Shown here: positions 32,678-44,094 of the stretch, piece after piece
Layout: each line of letters begins with the position of its first letter
Numbering within the stretch: position 1 is the first letter of the stretch
NCBI GenBank assembly: GCA_963082975.1
Contig: OY720345.1
Location: 79,329,034 to 79,393,033, forward strand
Origin: Labia minor
Lineage: Eukaryota > Arthropoda > Insecta > Dermaptera > Spongiphoridae
Length of the DNA: 64,000 bases
Reading direction: 5' to 3'
Position numbers and translations under genes: made by a program
Notes under the pieces: model-generated
What the model saw: only the letters and a program-made list of their open reading frames with translations
The model's database searches: none
What the model was told of the DNA's origin: nothing

Positions 32678-32990
32678 ATGTATGATCTAAGAAAAGCATA
32701 ATAGCAGCATAGTTGAAATGTTAGTTTTATCTCTAAATAAATAATTTTAATAAAACAAATTATATCACACGGTTAAATAAAATAAATGCTTTATGAATTT
32801 TATATAAGTATACAATATCTATCTATCTTTGTGGCTATACGGAACTTGAAAGTTCTTTCTCCCATCTCTGTCCTTCCTAAATTATCCACCCACCGGTTCT
32901 TTGGTCCTCCAAACGGACGTTTCACACTCGGTCTCCCCACCAATATATTTTTCGCATTCTTTCCTCTCCTATTCTAGCCACGATATAATA
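32678..32990 (-). pseudogene. LINE tail and 3' flank, inverted copy of 30841-31229
   Basis: The minus strand repeats ARIGEERMRKIYWWGDRV and the flank to TTAGATCATAC. Arms 31043-31229 and 32678-32865 are closely similar in opposite orientation. Confidence 0.6.
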
Positions 32991-33950
32991 TACTGAAACT
33001 TTCTTTTTTAATATATATATTATATATATGTGATTTTTCCTTTACTTTATACTAACTAATATAATAAATATTGTTCACGCTGTAGCATTAGAGATGAATA
33101 TTATGTAATTATATTAATGATATAAATAATCCTTCTTCTTCTTAAAAAGCTTTCTCCCTATAGAAGAAAGCGATCCATATGGTAAGACATCTTTTGGAAA
33201 CAGCAGCTCTAAAGATGTCAGTTGATGAGCACCCAAACCATCTACGCAGATCTCCAAGCCATGAGTTCTGGCCAGGCACTATGAACTAAGTGAAAAAAAA
33301 ATCGGGTTTGTCGGTGGGTGTTTTTACCGAGCGAAGATAGAGTAAGGGAGGTATTGTTTATTTTTCTTTTATTTTTTTTGAAAAAATATTGGGAATTAAA
33401 AAATTATTTATTGAGAGATAAAACTAACATAACAGCAATCAAATATGCTTCATTCAAAAATGTTAGTTTTATATCCAAATAAATAATTTTTAACTTAACT
33501 GGAAATTCTACCATCTTTCATGTAATTTACGTAAGTAAAAGAAACGAATAATGTTCTTGTTAAAATTTAATATTAATGTATTAAAAGTTTCATTCATTGT
33601 AAATATTTGAAACGAAAGAAACACATACAAATTGTTCTTAGCGAGAAAGTAATTTACAAAATAAATAAATAATCATTTCCATTACCATTAAGATACTAAT
33701 TATAAAGATGACAAGAAATCCATTAAGGGAAAATAATTAATCAAACGCATTTTTAATCATCTAAGTTTATCAAACAACAGATTTTCGTACATTTGAGTTA
33801 ATTTATAAGTGAAAAGAATCTGGAGTGTCTCCACTCGACTAACTCGTAAATTCGAATTGGATTAATTAACACATATATTATATTTAAATTAAATTATTAA
33901 TTAAGATTAATAAATAATATTTATTAAACAAACCATTAAATTTTTTTACA
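32991..33950. other. AT-rich spacer, no gene seen
   Basis: 33120-33290 is a GC-richer patch with no clear family. 33330-33360 is a piece of the AGTAAGGGAGGTATTG repeat. From 33720 the sequence is the inverted zinc-finger 3' flank. Confidence 0.5.
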
Positions 33951-33954
33951 ATGA

Positions 33955-34905
33955 TTACATTAAGAGTTTTCACCTGTATGAATTAATAAATGACTATTTA
34001 AAACAGATAAGACGAAAGATGGACCAAGTTAATTACAGAATGGTGCCCACGAGATAAAAATAGGAAAGTAGGAAGACAGCGAATGAGATGGACCAACGAC
34101 ATTACTAGTACTACAGGAGTTGAATGGCAAAGGATTGCCAAACGGAGAAGAGTGTGGAAAGAAATGGGAGAGGCCTGGTTGCACATAAGTAAAAAGAATA
34201 AAATAAAAAAAAAATGAAATATTTTTATTTTAGTGTGTGATTTGTATAGTTGTTATAGAAATGAATAATGATTGTAAATAAATTGTATGTAAATGTTTAT
34301 ATAATGTAAGTCTGAACCATTAAAAAGGGCTATAAATAAATCTTATATATAAATATAACGATCACAAGAAATCCATTAATCATTGATTGAGCAAGAATAA
34401 TTAATCAAACGAATTTTTAATCATCTAAGTTTATCAAACAACTGATTTTCGTACATTTGAGTTAATTAATAAGTGAAAAGAATCTGAAGTGTCTCCACTC
34501 GACTATCTCGCAAATTCGAATTGGATTAATTAACACATATATTATATTTAAATTAAATTATTAATTAAAATTAATAAATAATATTTATTAAACCAACCAT
34601 TAATTTTTTTTACAATGATTACATTAAGAGTTTTCACCTGTATGAATTAATAAATGATTATAAAAATGTCTTTTTTGTATAAATTTCATTTTACAATAAT
34701 TACATTCAAATGTCTTTTCACATGTATGAATTAATAAATGTGTATCTAAATGTGATTTCATATTAAATTTCTTTTACATTACATACAAAAGGCTTTTCTC
34801 CTGTAAGAATTAATAAATGTTTATATAAACTAATTTTATGATTAAATTTCTTTTTACAATATTACATTCAAAAGGCTTTTCACCTGTATGAATTAATAAA
34901 TGATA
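33955..34905 (-). pseudogene. zinc-finger 3' fragments on the minus strand
   Basis: Minus-strand repeats of [11 protein letters not shown]-type sequence are readable in 34905-34615 (several frames, GTGAAAAGCC...GAATGTAAT) and a short piece at 34000-33955 ending at the family terminus. A LINE tail (34000-34190) lies between. These correspond to the decayed 3' end of the gene at 28733. Confidence 0.7.
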
Positions 34906-35029
34906 AATTTCTTCTTTAATTTATACATTTTGATAATTTATTGATGCTCTTTAAAAAAAAAAAAATTTATCACACGGTTAAATAAAATAAATGGTTTATG
35001 TATTTTATATAAGTATACAATATCTATCT

Positions 35030-35440
35030 ATCTTTGTTTCTATACGGAAGTTCTTTACTAAAGAAAACACACTGCTCCAAGTATCCCTATTCTGAGCCAC
35101 CCTCCAATCCCTACATTATCCACCCACCGGTTCGTTGGTCTTCCAAGCGGATAATTCACACTCGGTCTCCCTACCAATATATTTTTTGCATTCTTTCCTC
35201 TCCTATTCTAGCCACGATATAATGGAGCAAGAGCCGAAGACGAAAGATGGACCAAGTCAATTACAGAATGGTTCCCAGGAGATAAAAATAGGAAAGTAGG
35301 AAGACAGCTAATGAGATGGACCAACGACATTACTAGTACTACAGGAGTTGAATGGCAAAGAATTGCCAAACGGAGAAGCGTGTGGAAAGAAATGGGAGAG
35401 GCCTGGTTCCACCTAAGTAAAAAGAATAAAATAAAAAAAA
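35030..35440. pseudogene. two LINE tails head-on
   Basis: 35040-35225 (minus) repeats the EERMQKIYW-type tail; 35215-35430 (plus) repeats RKVGRQLMRWTNDITSTTG. This is the same junction as at 30630-31075 in the opposite order. Confidence 0.55.
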
Positions 35441-35489
35441 ACAAAAGGAAATATTTTTATTAACATATATAACAATGTTTACTAGCATA

Positions 35490-35545
35490 AGAAGATAAGA
35501 TAAGATAAGAGCATCCATTTATTAAAATATCACATAAAAATAAAT
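35490..35545 (+). other. left piece of a zinc-finger 5' flank
   Basis: CATTTATTAAAATATCACAT matches 23980 and 28450. The rest of this flank resumes at 39755, so the gypsy element lies within it. Confidence 0.6.
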
Positions 35546-35565
35546 AAAATTTTATTTTATTATCA

Positions 35566-36630
35566 TTAAAACATACAAAATGGAAAATGTACAGTTCTTC
35601 CGGAGCGTTTTGTGGTGTATTGTGGCGTTGGAGTTGTATTGTGATTCAGTGGAATTGTAGCTGGACTCTGGGGTGGTGTAGGTGGAGATTGATCCTGTGC
35701 CTGTGGTCTAGGTTGAACTTCTTGAGGTCCTTCATCAAATTGACTTGATTGTAGAAAGGCTGGTTTCAGTCTGTCGATATTAATAGTTTTGTTTCCTCTC
35801 GGTATGTCGATATCGAAGGTCTTTTCACCTCGTTTTAGAACTTTGTACGGTCCATCGTAAACGGGTTGTAAGGACTTTTTCAAAGCATCGTGTCGAATGA
35901 AAACATGTGATGAATTCGCTAGTTCCTTATGAATGAATACATTTCTCTTAGAGTGGTGTTTTTCTAATATTGGCTGTAAATGTTTCATCTGTTGACGGAG
36001 TTGATAAAGAAATGTTTCCATATTTGAATCATCTTCCCTAGGTGGTTTATTATCTAAGAAATCGGTTGGTAAGCGTATTGGTATTCCGTAAAACATTTCT
36101 GCTGTAGTTGTATTATATTTTGGTATGATATATGAGCGTAATCCCATCATAACTGTAGGTAGTTTGACAGTCCAGTTGTCTGTAAGTTGTGTCCTGAGAG
36201 CGGATTTGAGACAGCGATGCCATCTTTCAATTTTTCCATTTGAAGCTGGATGATATGCTGTTGTTATGATTTGATGGATTCCTAGAATTTTGGTGAGTAT
36301 TTCAAATAGTTTACATTCAAATTGCTTGCCGCGGTCAGTTGTGATGTATTTAGGTATTCCAAATCGTGAGATCCCTGTGGTAAGTAGAACGGATGCTATG
36401 GTTTCGGCAGAAATGTCCACTACAGGTGTAGCTTCCGGCCATCTAGAAAACCTATCGATCATCGTGACAAGGTAAGTATAACCTTGGGATGGTGGTAGTG
36501 GTCCTACGATATCGATGTTAATGTGACTAAAACGTCCATCTACTTTATTGTATGAGCCAATTGCACTTGTTGTGTGTCTCCATATTTTTGATCGTTGACA
36601 TGGAATACATGCTTTTGCCCAAGTACACAT
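35566..36630 (-). pseudogene. gypsy integrase
   Basis: A 354-aa frame with [12 protein letters not shown], then [19 protein letters not shown] (first D), [15 protein letters not shown] (second D), [14 protein letters not shown] (E), a [10 protein letters not shown] loop, and a C-terminal [15 protein letters not shown]. All three catalytic acids are present. A proline/glutamine-rich tail ends [10 protein letters not shown], as in CsRn1-like integrases. The zinc-binding HHCC is partly in the preceding frame, so the polyprotein is broken near 36600. Confidence 0.85.
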
Positions 36631-37578
36631 CGCTTTTAAGGGATGGCCATACGAAACGTTGCTGTATTAAATCAACTGATGCTCTAATTCCTGAATGTGC
36701 GAGGTTGTGAAGAGCTTCAAAAACGGTATATCTCATTTCTGGGGGAATATACGGTCTCAGTTGATCCGTTGATTTGTCGCAAATTATTTCTGAATTATCT
36801 GGGAGGGTAAGTGTTACCAATTGTAGAGAACATGAGGATGAATTTTTCAGATGACTGAGTTCTTTATCTTCCTTTTGTAACTTAGCCACTTCTTCCAACG
36901 AAATAGCAGATGGAAAGGTAATGGAATTTATTCTTGAGAAAGTATCGGCTGGAATATTTTCTTTCCCAGGAAGATAACGTATATCGGTGGTGAATTGTCC
37001 GATGTAATCGAGATGCCGAAGCTGTCGTGGAGTTGCTTTGTTCGGATTTTGTCTGAAAGCAAAGGTAAGTGGCTTATGATCTGTATACAGGATAAATTCT
37101 CTACCTTCTAACATATGTCGGAAATGTTTGATGGCAAGGTAAGCCGCTAACAATTCTCTGTCATATGTGCTGTACTTGGTTTGAGTTTCAGTGAAGGTTT
37201 TCGAGAAAAAGCCAAGTGGTTCAGGAATACCTTGTCTGACCTGGTGCAAAGAAGCTCCGACTGCATAGTCTGATGCATCCACCATCATTGTGAAATGTAA
37301 GTTAGCTGAAGGGTGAGCCAACATTACTGCGTTAGCCAATTGCTCCTTTACTTTTTCAAAAGCTTGCTGGGCTTCCGATGTCCACTGAACTTTCCTCTTG
37401 TCTTTCTTTCTGGTATCTTTACACAGATTGAAAAGAATTTGTTGAGAACAAGCTGTATGTGGTAATGAACGTCTATAAAAATTAATAAGTCAAAGGAATC
37501 TGCGGAGTTCAGCAATTGTATCCGGTAAATGAAATTCTTTAACATTCTTAACTCAGTCTGGGAGTGGTGAAATTCCAT
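36631..37578 (-). pseudogene. gypsy RNase H and linker
   Basis: MMVDASDYAVGASLHQV (RNase H first D), PLGFFSKTFTETQTKYSTYDRELLA, FILYTDHKPLTFAF and RQLRHLDYIGQFTTDIRYL are clear; the connection ends LVTLTLPDNSEIICD and LHNLAHSGIRAS, the start of the integrase finger. Frame changes occur near 37345 (RT thumb) and 36600. Confidence 0.8.
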
Positions 37579-38142
37579 TTCGTGATATAGAATATCCTAA
37601 AAACGAAATTTCAGGCACGCCGAAAATGCATTTGGAAAGTTGAATATTAATGGAGTATTTGTTTAGTCCTTCGAATAGAGGATGTAAATGAGACACATGT
37701 TCTTCTTCTGTCTTTGAAGCTATTAATATGTCATCAATGTATGCATAAACAAAATCTAAATTTCGAAGAATTGTGTGAATATAGCGTTGAAATGACTGTG
37801 CCGCGTTTCTGATACCAAATGGCATTCTGAGAAACTCGAATAGTCCAAAAGGAGTTATAATAGCTGTTTTATGAATATCTTCAGGTGCTATTGGAATGTG
37901 ATGATATGCCTTAACGAGATCAATTTTCGAGAAAATTGTTTTCTCGCTTAGCTGACTATTAAAATTGGAATTGGGTAGCAATCTGGGACAGTAACAGCGT
38001 TGAGTGCTCGATAGTCGCCGCATGGTCTCCACGATCCATCCTTTTTAGTAACAATATGCAAAGGACTGGACCACGAGCTGTTTGGTGGTCTACATATTTC
38101 TAAATCAATCATATGTTGAAATTCGCGTTTCGCTTGAGCCAT
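37553..38142 (-). pseudogene. gypsy reverse transcriptase
   Basis: Frames carry [75 protein letters not shown] and [12 protein letters not shown], the YIDD catalytic motif. A frameshift lies near 37950-37970. Confidence 0.85.
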
Positions 38143-38690
38143 TTTTTCAGGGTGTAATCGTCTAGCTTTGGCAGTGACTGGGGGCCCTTTTTCGTTATCG
38201 TGTGTTGATAATTAACATCTTGAATGTCATGAAATTTTGGATTATCTTTCAGTAAATTTGGATAGTTTTTTATAATCTCTGAAAATTTATGATTAGGTTC
38301 AAGAAGATGAACTGATGTCGAAAATTCTTGCGAGAGAGATCCTAATACTGATAGTGATGTTTTTATGTCTATTAATTTTTTATTTTTCAAATCCACTAAT
38401 TGGATTTTGTACTTTTGCGAGTGTAAAAGGCCATCTAAACTTACATCGTAACCCGAAATCAAGATCAAAAAGTTTTTCGCCGTAGGTGTCAATACAAGTT
38501 CCGTTCGCCGCAAAAAGCTGGCGATTCTGCTTATGCTTTTTTTGTTCGTTGGGAGAAGCGGGAAAAACTGATATGTTCGCTCCTGTATCGATTAAGAATT
38601 TAAATCCCGTGGAACGATCGTTCAGAAATAAGCGACCCGAATTTTGTATAGGCATGTCGTGCGTTCTCCGCGTCAGCCGACGGCCCTAAG
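38109..38690 (-). pseudogene. gypsy protease and RT leader
   Basis: FLIDTGANISVFPAS is the retropepsin active site (DTG). ILISGYDVSLDGLL-type sequence follows in a shifted frame, then a linker to RT. Frameshift near 38400-38450. Confidence 0.8.
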
Positions 38691-39501
38691 AGTTTTCCTG
38701 TTGAGAGTTAATTGTTGTTTTATATGAACACGGTTGTAGACATTTTTTTGCCCGATCTTTAAATTGCCTATGATACCAACACATTTTATTGTTATTGGGT
38801 CTCGAAGTTCTCGAACATGAGCATGAATTTGAGCGAAAACGTAATTCCTGAATGGCTGAAGTTAATTTTTCGATATTAGCCTCTAATCAAGAAAGTCTAT
38901 CATTTGCATTTACGGCTCTCTCATCACTACTTGCTTGAGCGTTAATATATAGAGGATTTCCCGATATTTCGAAAATTTTATCAGCCATTGCCGCCAGGTT
39001 TTCTAATTTGTTATTATTCTTGGCTAAAATCGAACGAACGTTAATTGGGAGTCTTTATAAAAATAGCGTTTTTAAAAAATCTTCATTTACTTGCGTACCC
39101 GCTAATGATCGCATTTCCCGTAATAATTGGGACGGTTTTTTGTCTCCTAACTCCATTTCTTTTAATAATTTGTTTACTTTTTTCCCTTCTGATTCCTCAA
39201 ATTCCTGTATTAATCTATTTTTAATATCTGTATAGGGAGTATTGGAATTAGGAAGTGAAAGCATATCCGATATCATTTCAGCCACATCGCAGTCTAGTGA
39301 GGCGATAACGTGATTAAATTTTGTTATCTCCCTTGTAATGTTTGCCGTAGCGAATTGCGCTTCGACTCGGATAAACCAGACTTTAATATTTTTCCTCCAA
39401 ATAGGTGGTATTTTAATAGAAATGTGTGATATTTCACTTGCCTGTGTATGCGAAGCATGTGTTGAGGTTTGAGGCTTCTGATTTTCATCTTCGATTGGCA
39501 T
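38691..39501 (-). pseudogene. gypsy gag with CHCC-type finger
   Basis: The gag start (MPIEDENQK, 39501) leads to IKIPPIWRKNIKVWFIRVEA and the conserved KFNHVIASLD, LREMRSLAGTQVNE blocks. After a frame break at 39055 a motif CWYHRQFKDRAKKCLQPC (about 38730-38785) is readable; this C-H-C-C pattern is the unusual gag finger described for the CsRn1/Kabuki clade. A stop separates it from protease. Confidence 0.75.
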
Positions 39502-39754
39502 GATCGCAAAATTTTATTATATGATCTCAGATTTATAAAATTTAACGTTCGCGGGTCACCAATTTAGTTGATTTTAATTGAATCAAAAGTTTTATTTTAT
39601 CAACAGGAAAACATACAAAATAAATATAAAGAATTTACATCAATAACGTTTTTGTTTATATTTACATGAATTGATTAAATTATATGCTTAAAAGAGCAAA
39701 AATAATTAATTAATTTACACGGCGAGAGATTCTGATACTCTTCACCGCTACGCC

Positions 39755-39871
39755 TTGCTATCTTAGAGAAGATATTGGGTTATTATTTTGAATGTCAATA
39801 AAAATCAAACTCACAGACTATCTATTAAATTAAACTTTTTTTTTAATACTTTTATAATACTTATTACCTTA
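39755..39871 (+). other. middle piece of a zinc-finger 5' flank
   Basis: TTGCTATCTTAGAGAAGATA to CTTATTACCTT matches 15605-15695. It is cut at 39871|39872 by a Helitron and resumes at 42237. Confidence 0.75.
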
Positions 39872-42236
39872 CTAGCTGCTCAGAGCGCCTTCGGCGCTCT
39901 TCACACCTAGACGGGGGCTCCGCCCCCTGTACCCCCGAGTGGTACATAGTATTTGGTTGAAAGTAGTAAAAGGTTTACATCCATTTTGTTTCAATCAATA
40001 TATTTCATAAAACATTCATTTCTTTTTGTGTTCTTATTTAAAATATATTTTTATTTAATCAGTAAATAAATTATATATTTTATTATTGTATATGGTATAT
40101 ATATGTATGTGGCTCAAAGATACTCGAAAGTTCTTGGCCGCAACAACCACATTTCTCCAAGTGTCCCTATCCTGAGCCCTTGTCCCATCTCTCTTACGTC
40201 CCTTTCTACGCGTCATTGGTTTTCCAAGCGGACGTTTTCCAATCGGTCTCCCCACCAATATCTTTTTCCTCTCCCATTCTAGCCACGTGCCCTGCCTATC
40301 GCAGCTTTTTCCCTTTTATAATCCTAACTATTTCTGAAGATGCAGAGAGGCCATGCAATTTCTTGTTATGCAGTCTCCCCCATTCCCCGGTGACCTCATC
40401 TTTCTTTGGCCAATAAATGCAGGGAATAATCCTATCCTACAGGCAAAATAATTTTTTTATATATTCTCTTTGATATAATTTTGATGAGATAAACCTCTTT
40501 ATTGCAAGATAACAGGCGTTTCCCGATTGCAACCCCGATTTAAATTCTTCTCAAATATTATTATCCTTTGTGATTACATTCAATTTTTCAACATATTCAA
40601 ATTCTACATTTTGTATCTTAAGATTTTGTATGTTAATACTCTTCCTCTTTGTTACTAAATATTTTTTCTTATCACTATTAATTTCAAACCTCCATTAATA
40701 TTTCCTCGCTATCTGTAATTGCAATTGCCGAATCTCCTATTATATTTAAGTATTCTGGGTAACCTAATATTTTACAATTGATTTCCGTATCTTATTTTTT
40801 CTTTACTACCTTCAAGACAAATTTGAAGATCAAAATTTGAAAAAGTTTATGCTGATCTATATTGAGTCATGTGTATGTTTTACTAAAGTCTACAAATAAT
40901 TAGTGAACAGAAATATTGAATTCGCAGTTTTTGTCCTAATATCTGTCATAATGATAATATCTTAATTAATGTTGGTCGATTTGGCCTGAACCCGCAATGA
41001 TATCTCCTAATATTTCCTCCGCCTATGGTTCTTAAGTATTTTCTATGTTATAATAGTGAAATAGAGTATAATATTTCTTGATCATTACATTTTGATATTT
41101 TATTTTCATTGCTAGATTATTATTGAATATTTTTAATTATAATGAAACTTGAGAAAATGCAAAAATAGAGACTTGAGACAATTTATAAAAATTAACGGTA
41201 TAAAACTATAGATAAATTACCAATATATACATTCATTAATAGTATTAATTTAAATTAATTGATTTATTTGTTTTTTTATTATTAAGTTCATTTATTAATT
41301 TTTTTAGATCATAGTTATTTTCCTCCCTTAAAAGAAACTTATCTAATTCTGTGGTGCTAGGGGATTTGAAAATTATTAGTCGCAATATGAAGATTTCGCT
41401 TACAGTTTCTGTCATGTCCGACCTCCGTCCAACAGTTATTTTCTGTCAAGTTTCTTGCTTCACTTAATCATGTGATCTATATATTTAATTTTTTTTGATT
41501 CATTGTAATAAAATTTAAACAAATAAAAATTTTCACTTTGTTAATTTATAAAAATTTCAAATTAAACTGATTATGAGTGATACGCTTTGCCAATACTTTG
41601 AATAATTTGTGTATAGAAATATTGAATGTTCTTAGCGAGATTTTTTAACCTTTCACTTTCAAATAGAAAAGAAGAAATATATTCAAATATATAGAAAGAA
41701 TAAATAAAAATTAAGTTAATATAAATATGATCTAAATATTTTATTAAATTAATTAAAATGGGAACTTTTAGAATAAATTATCTAATTGAATTGATATTTG
41801 AATATTAGAATTTAAAATAAAAAGGGAAATATTATAATAATTCTTTGATTGGGAATAGCTATGATAATTCATTGTTTGAAATGATTCCGCTAGGCCGACA
41901 GTGAGCCGCGAGCTGCTCTTGAATGAACAACACGGAGAATTATATAAACTTTAAAAAATTAATTTCTGCGGTTATTGTTGACATATAAATAAAATTTATA
42001 GCCTATGTTACTCTAGGGGTATATAAGAATATTGTGATGTAATTTCAAAGAAATCGGTTCAGCCAATTCTGAGTCTATAAAATAGTAATTTTCCGGACAG
42101 ACAGACAGACAGACAGACAGACATGAAAAATTCTAAAGTCACTTTTGGATTCTAGAGGTCATGAAACGCGAAGATATGCAAAAATTTTTAAATTCTGAGC
42201 AATGTGCAGACAAAAACCTTTTTTTATATATATAGA
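39872..42236 (-). mobile_element. full-length non-autonomous Helitron with LINE segment
   Basis: The 5' end (minus, 42236) is TCTATATATATAAAAAAAGG; the 3' end has hairpin GAGCGCCGAAGGCGCTC then TGAGCAGCTAG. Insertion is between A and T: flanks CTTATTACCTTA and TATATAATTTGTAATAG are contiguous at 15683-15715 in the zinc-finger paralogue. Length 2,365 bp. It has a (GTCT)n run near the 5' end and no Rep/helicase. It includes a LINE 3' fragment in the same orientation. Confidence 0.92.
40085..40920 (-). pseudogene. LINE reverse-transcriptase C-terminal fragment captured in Helitron
   Basis: The minus strand reads, with stops, pieces of the LINE tail: VGRPIGKRPLGKP, then GTRAQDRDTWRNVVVAAKNF at 40258-40100. 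Upstream, NNI.EEFKSGLQSGNAC-like and GDSAIAITDSEE-like segments are readable, better preserved in the second Helitron at 55110-55920. RT motifs are absent. Confidence 0.6.
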
Positions 42237-42388
42237 TATATAATTTGTAATAGATAATGTAAAGTGTGGTCTTGGTTTTTTAAAATTCGTTTGGGAACAT
42301 GGTCAAATCGACGGTCAAAGTTGAAAATTCCCCATATATTATAACTACTGTAATTAGTATTATTATAATGTAAAATTATAAAGAAATA
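42237..42388. repeat. flank remnant and AT-rich repeat
   Basis: 42237-42254 is the last piece of the zinc-finger flank. 42255-42375 (TTTTTTAAAATTCGTTTGGG) is shared with 45130-45250 and, inverted, 51045-51135. Confidence 0.6.
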
Positions 42389-43183
42389 AGTTGACCTGTG
42401 GCCAGGTCCGAACCGACCGACGGTTTGAAGTAAATTAATTAGCAGCTACAGAAACAATTTCAAATAATTTTAATATATCTATTAATGTAATAAAAAACAG
42501 ATATGGATACATAAATAATAAATATAAACATTTTTAATTTTTACCGACCGACGATAGTAAGGGAGGTATTGTTTTCACACCAAATTTCACATGTGGAGAT
42601 TTTTACATATCTCCACGAATCATGCATTTTCTAAACAGAAAAAAGTATTTTTAGCATGATGTCTGTCCGTCCGTCTGTCCGTCTGTCCGTCCGTATAGAT
42701 GTGTACAGCCTGAACGGCTCAACCGATTTTGATGAAATTTGGTATATTTATTTAATGCATCAGTGGGATGAATTGATCAACTTTTGGTGCAAATCCGGAA
42801 ACCGGAAGTGGTAGTATTAGCGATCGACGATAGGAAGGGAAGGGTTATTTTCACACCAAATTTCACATGAGGAGATTTTTTTATATATTACCACGAATCA
42901 TACACTTTGTATTGGTTTTATCCTCGGGAAAATCATATTTATTAGTTTTTTCTTGATTTAAAATTATATGACGTCATCCAGCCATTCATGACGTCACAGC
43001 CTGGTCTTACATATATATTATAAATAAAATAAAATTAAAAATGTTTATATTTATTATTTATGTATTCATATCTGTTTTTTATTACATTAATAGATATATT
43101 AAAATTATTTGAAATTGTTTCTGTAGCTAGAAATTAATTTACTTCAAACCGTCGGTCGGTTCGGACCTGGCCACAGGTCAACT
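42389..43183. mobile_element. long-inverted-repeat element with TA target (copy 2)
   Basis: 795 bp; arms of about 150 bp start AGTTGACCTGTGGCC at both ends, with TA at 42387-42388 and 43184-43185. The middle (42540-43010) holds the CCGGTTTCCGGA repeat unit with GTCC/GTCT microsatellite. The terminal GGTCCGAACCGACC resembles a tRNA B box. No transposase. Confidence 0.75.
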
Positions 43184-43185
43184 TA

Positions 43186-44094
43186 TATCTTATCTTCTTA
43201 TGAGAGTAAAAATTGTCTGTTTCTCTCTGTTCTCAAAAACCGCTCTAACGATTTTTTTGAAATTCACACCAGAGATAGTATTTATAAAGAAAAATTGAGT
43301 TTTATTGATCACATCTCAGGAAAACTACATCTTTATTAGTTTTTTTCTTCTAAAGTTAAATGTATATATGTGACGTCACAACCACCGCCTGTGAGATATA
43401 TATATATCTATTCTTAAAATAAAATTAAAAATATTTATATTATATTCATAAAATTGATTTTTTTTTATTTCATTAATAGATATACATTTAAATTATTTGA
43501 AATTGTTTCACACAACGTTTAAAAGAAGATTTTTCTTTATATTCGATTCGATATATAGTAGGAGAATTAAATGACGTTATCAATTTATTATACTCCGGTA
43601 AATATATTTTTAATATTATATATTAGCTATTGATTATATTGTAAATAATATCTTATATACTTACTTGAAAATAATTTAAAAAGTTTTAAAAGTTTTTTTT
43701 TAATATTTTATGAATTCTCAAATCGTCAATTGAAAATGAAAATCCAATTATGAGATCAAAATTAAAACTATTTATTCATATAATTTTGAATGTTTTCGTG
43801 TTTTATAAATAAAAACAAATATACATATTCTTTGAATAACAAATTCCAATTTATATGATCTTAATATATTGTGAGAATTAGATAGATGTAGAATGTCTAT
43901 AATAAAGATATAAAGAATCATATTTTAATTTTTATATAAATAAATAAAAGCTGTCGCTCGGTCCTTTAAAAAATATTAATCTACAATTAATTATTTATTA
44001 CAATTATTAAATGTTGAATCATTGCATCAATCTGATTAAAATGAATTGAACTGGGGTCCTCAATAATACAAACAAACAATTTTAGCTAGCATAA
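43186..44094. repeat. mixed AT-rich repeats
   Basis: 43230-43330 matches the end of the tRNA-like repeats (AACCGCTCTAACGATTTTT). 43380-43605 is the inverted copy of 19320-19560. 43670-43860 matches 16980-17170. No gene. Confidence 0.5.

Larger units (their letters stand above)
35560..39590 (-). mobile_element. Ty3/gypsy retrotransposon, CsRn1/Kabuki-like, degenerate
   Basis: Gag, protease, RT, RNase H and integrase follow in gypsy order on the minus strand. A candidate primer-binding site TGGTGACCCGCG lies at about 39557-39568, similar at its start to the tRNA-Trp type used by the CsRn1 clade. Full LTRs were not resolved; only a short AATAAAA-bearing stretch (TTTTGTATGTTTT...) is common to 39600-39640 and 35545-35585. 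Several frameshifts show it is inactive. Confidence 0.8.
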
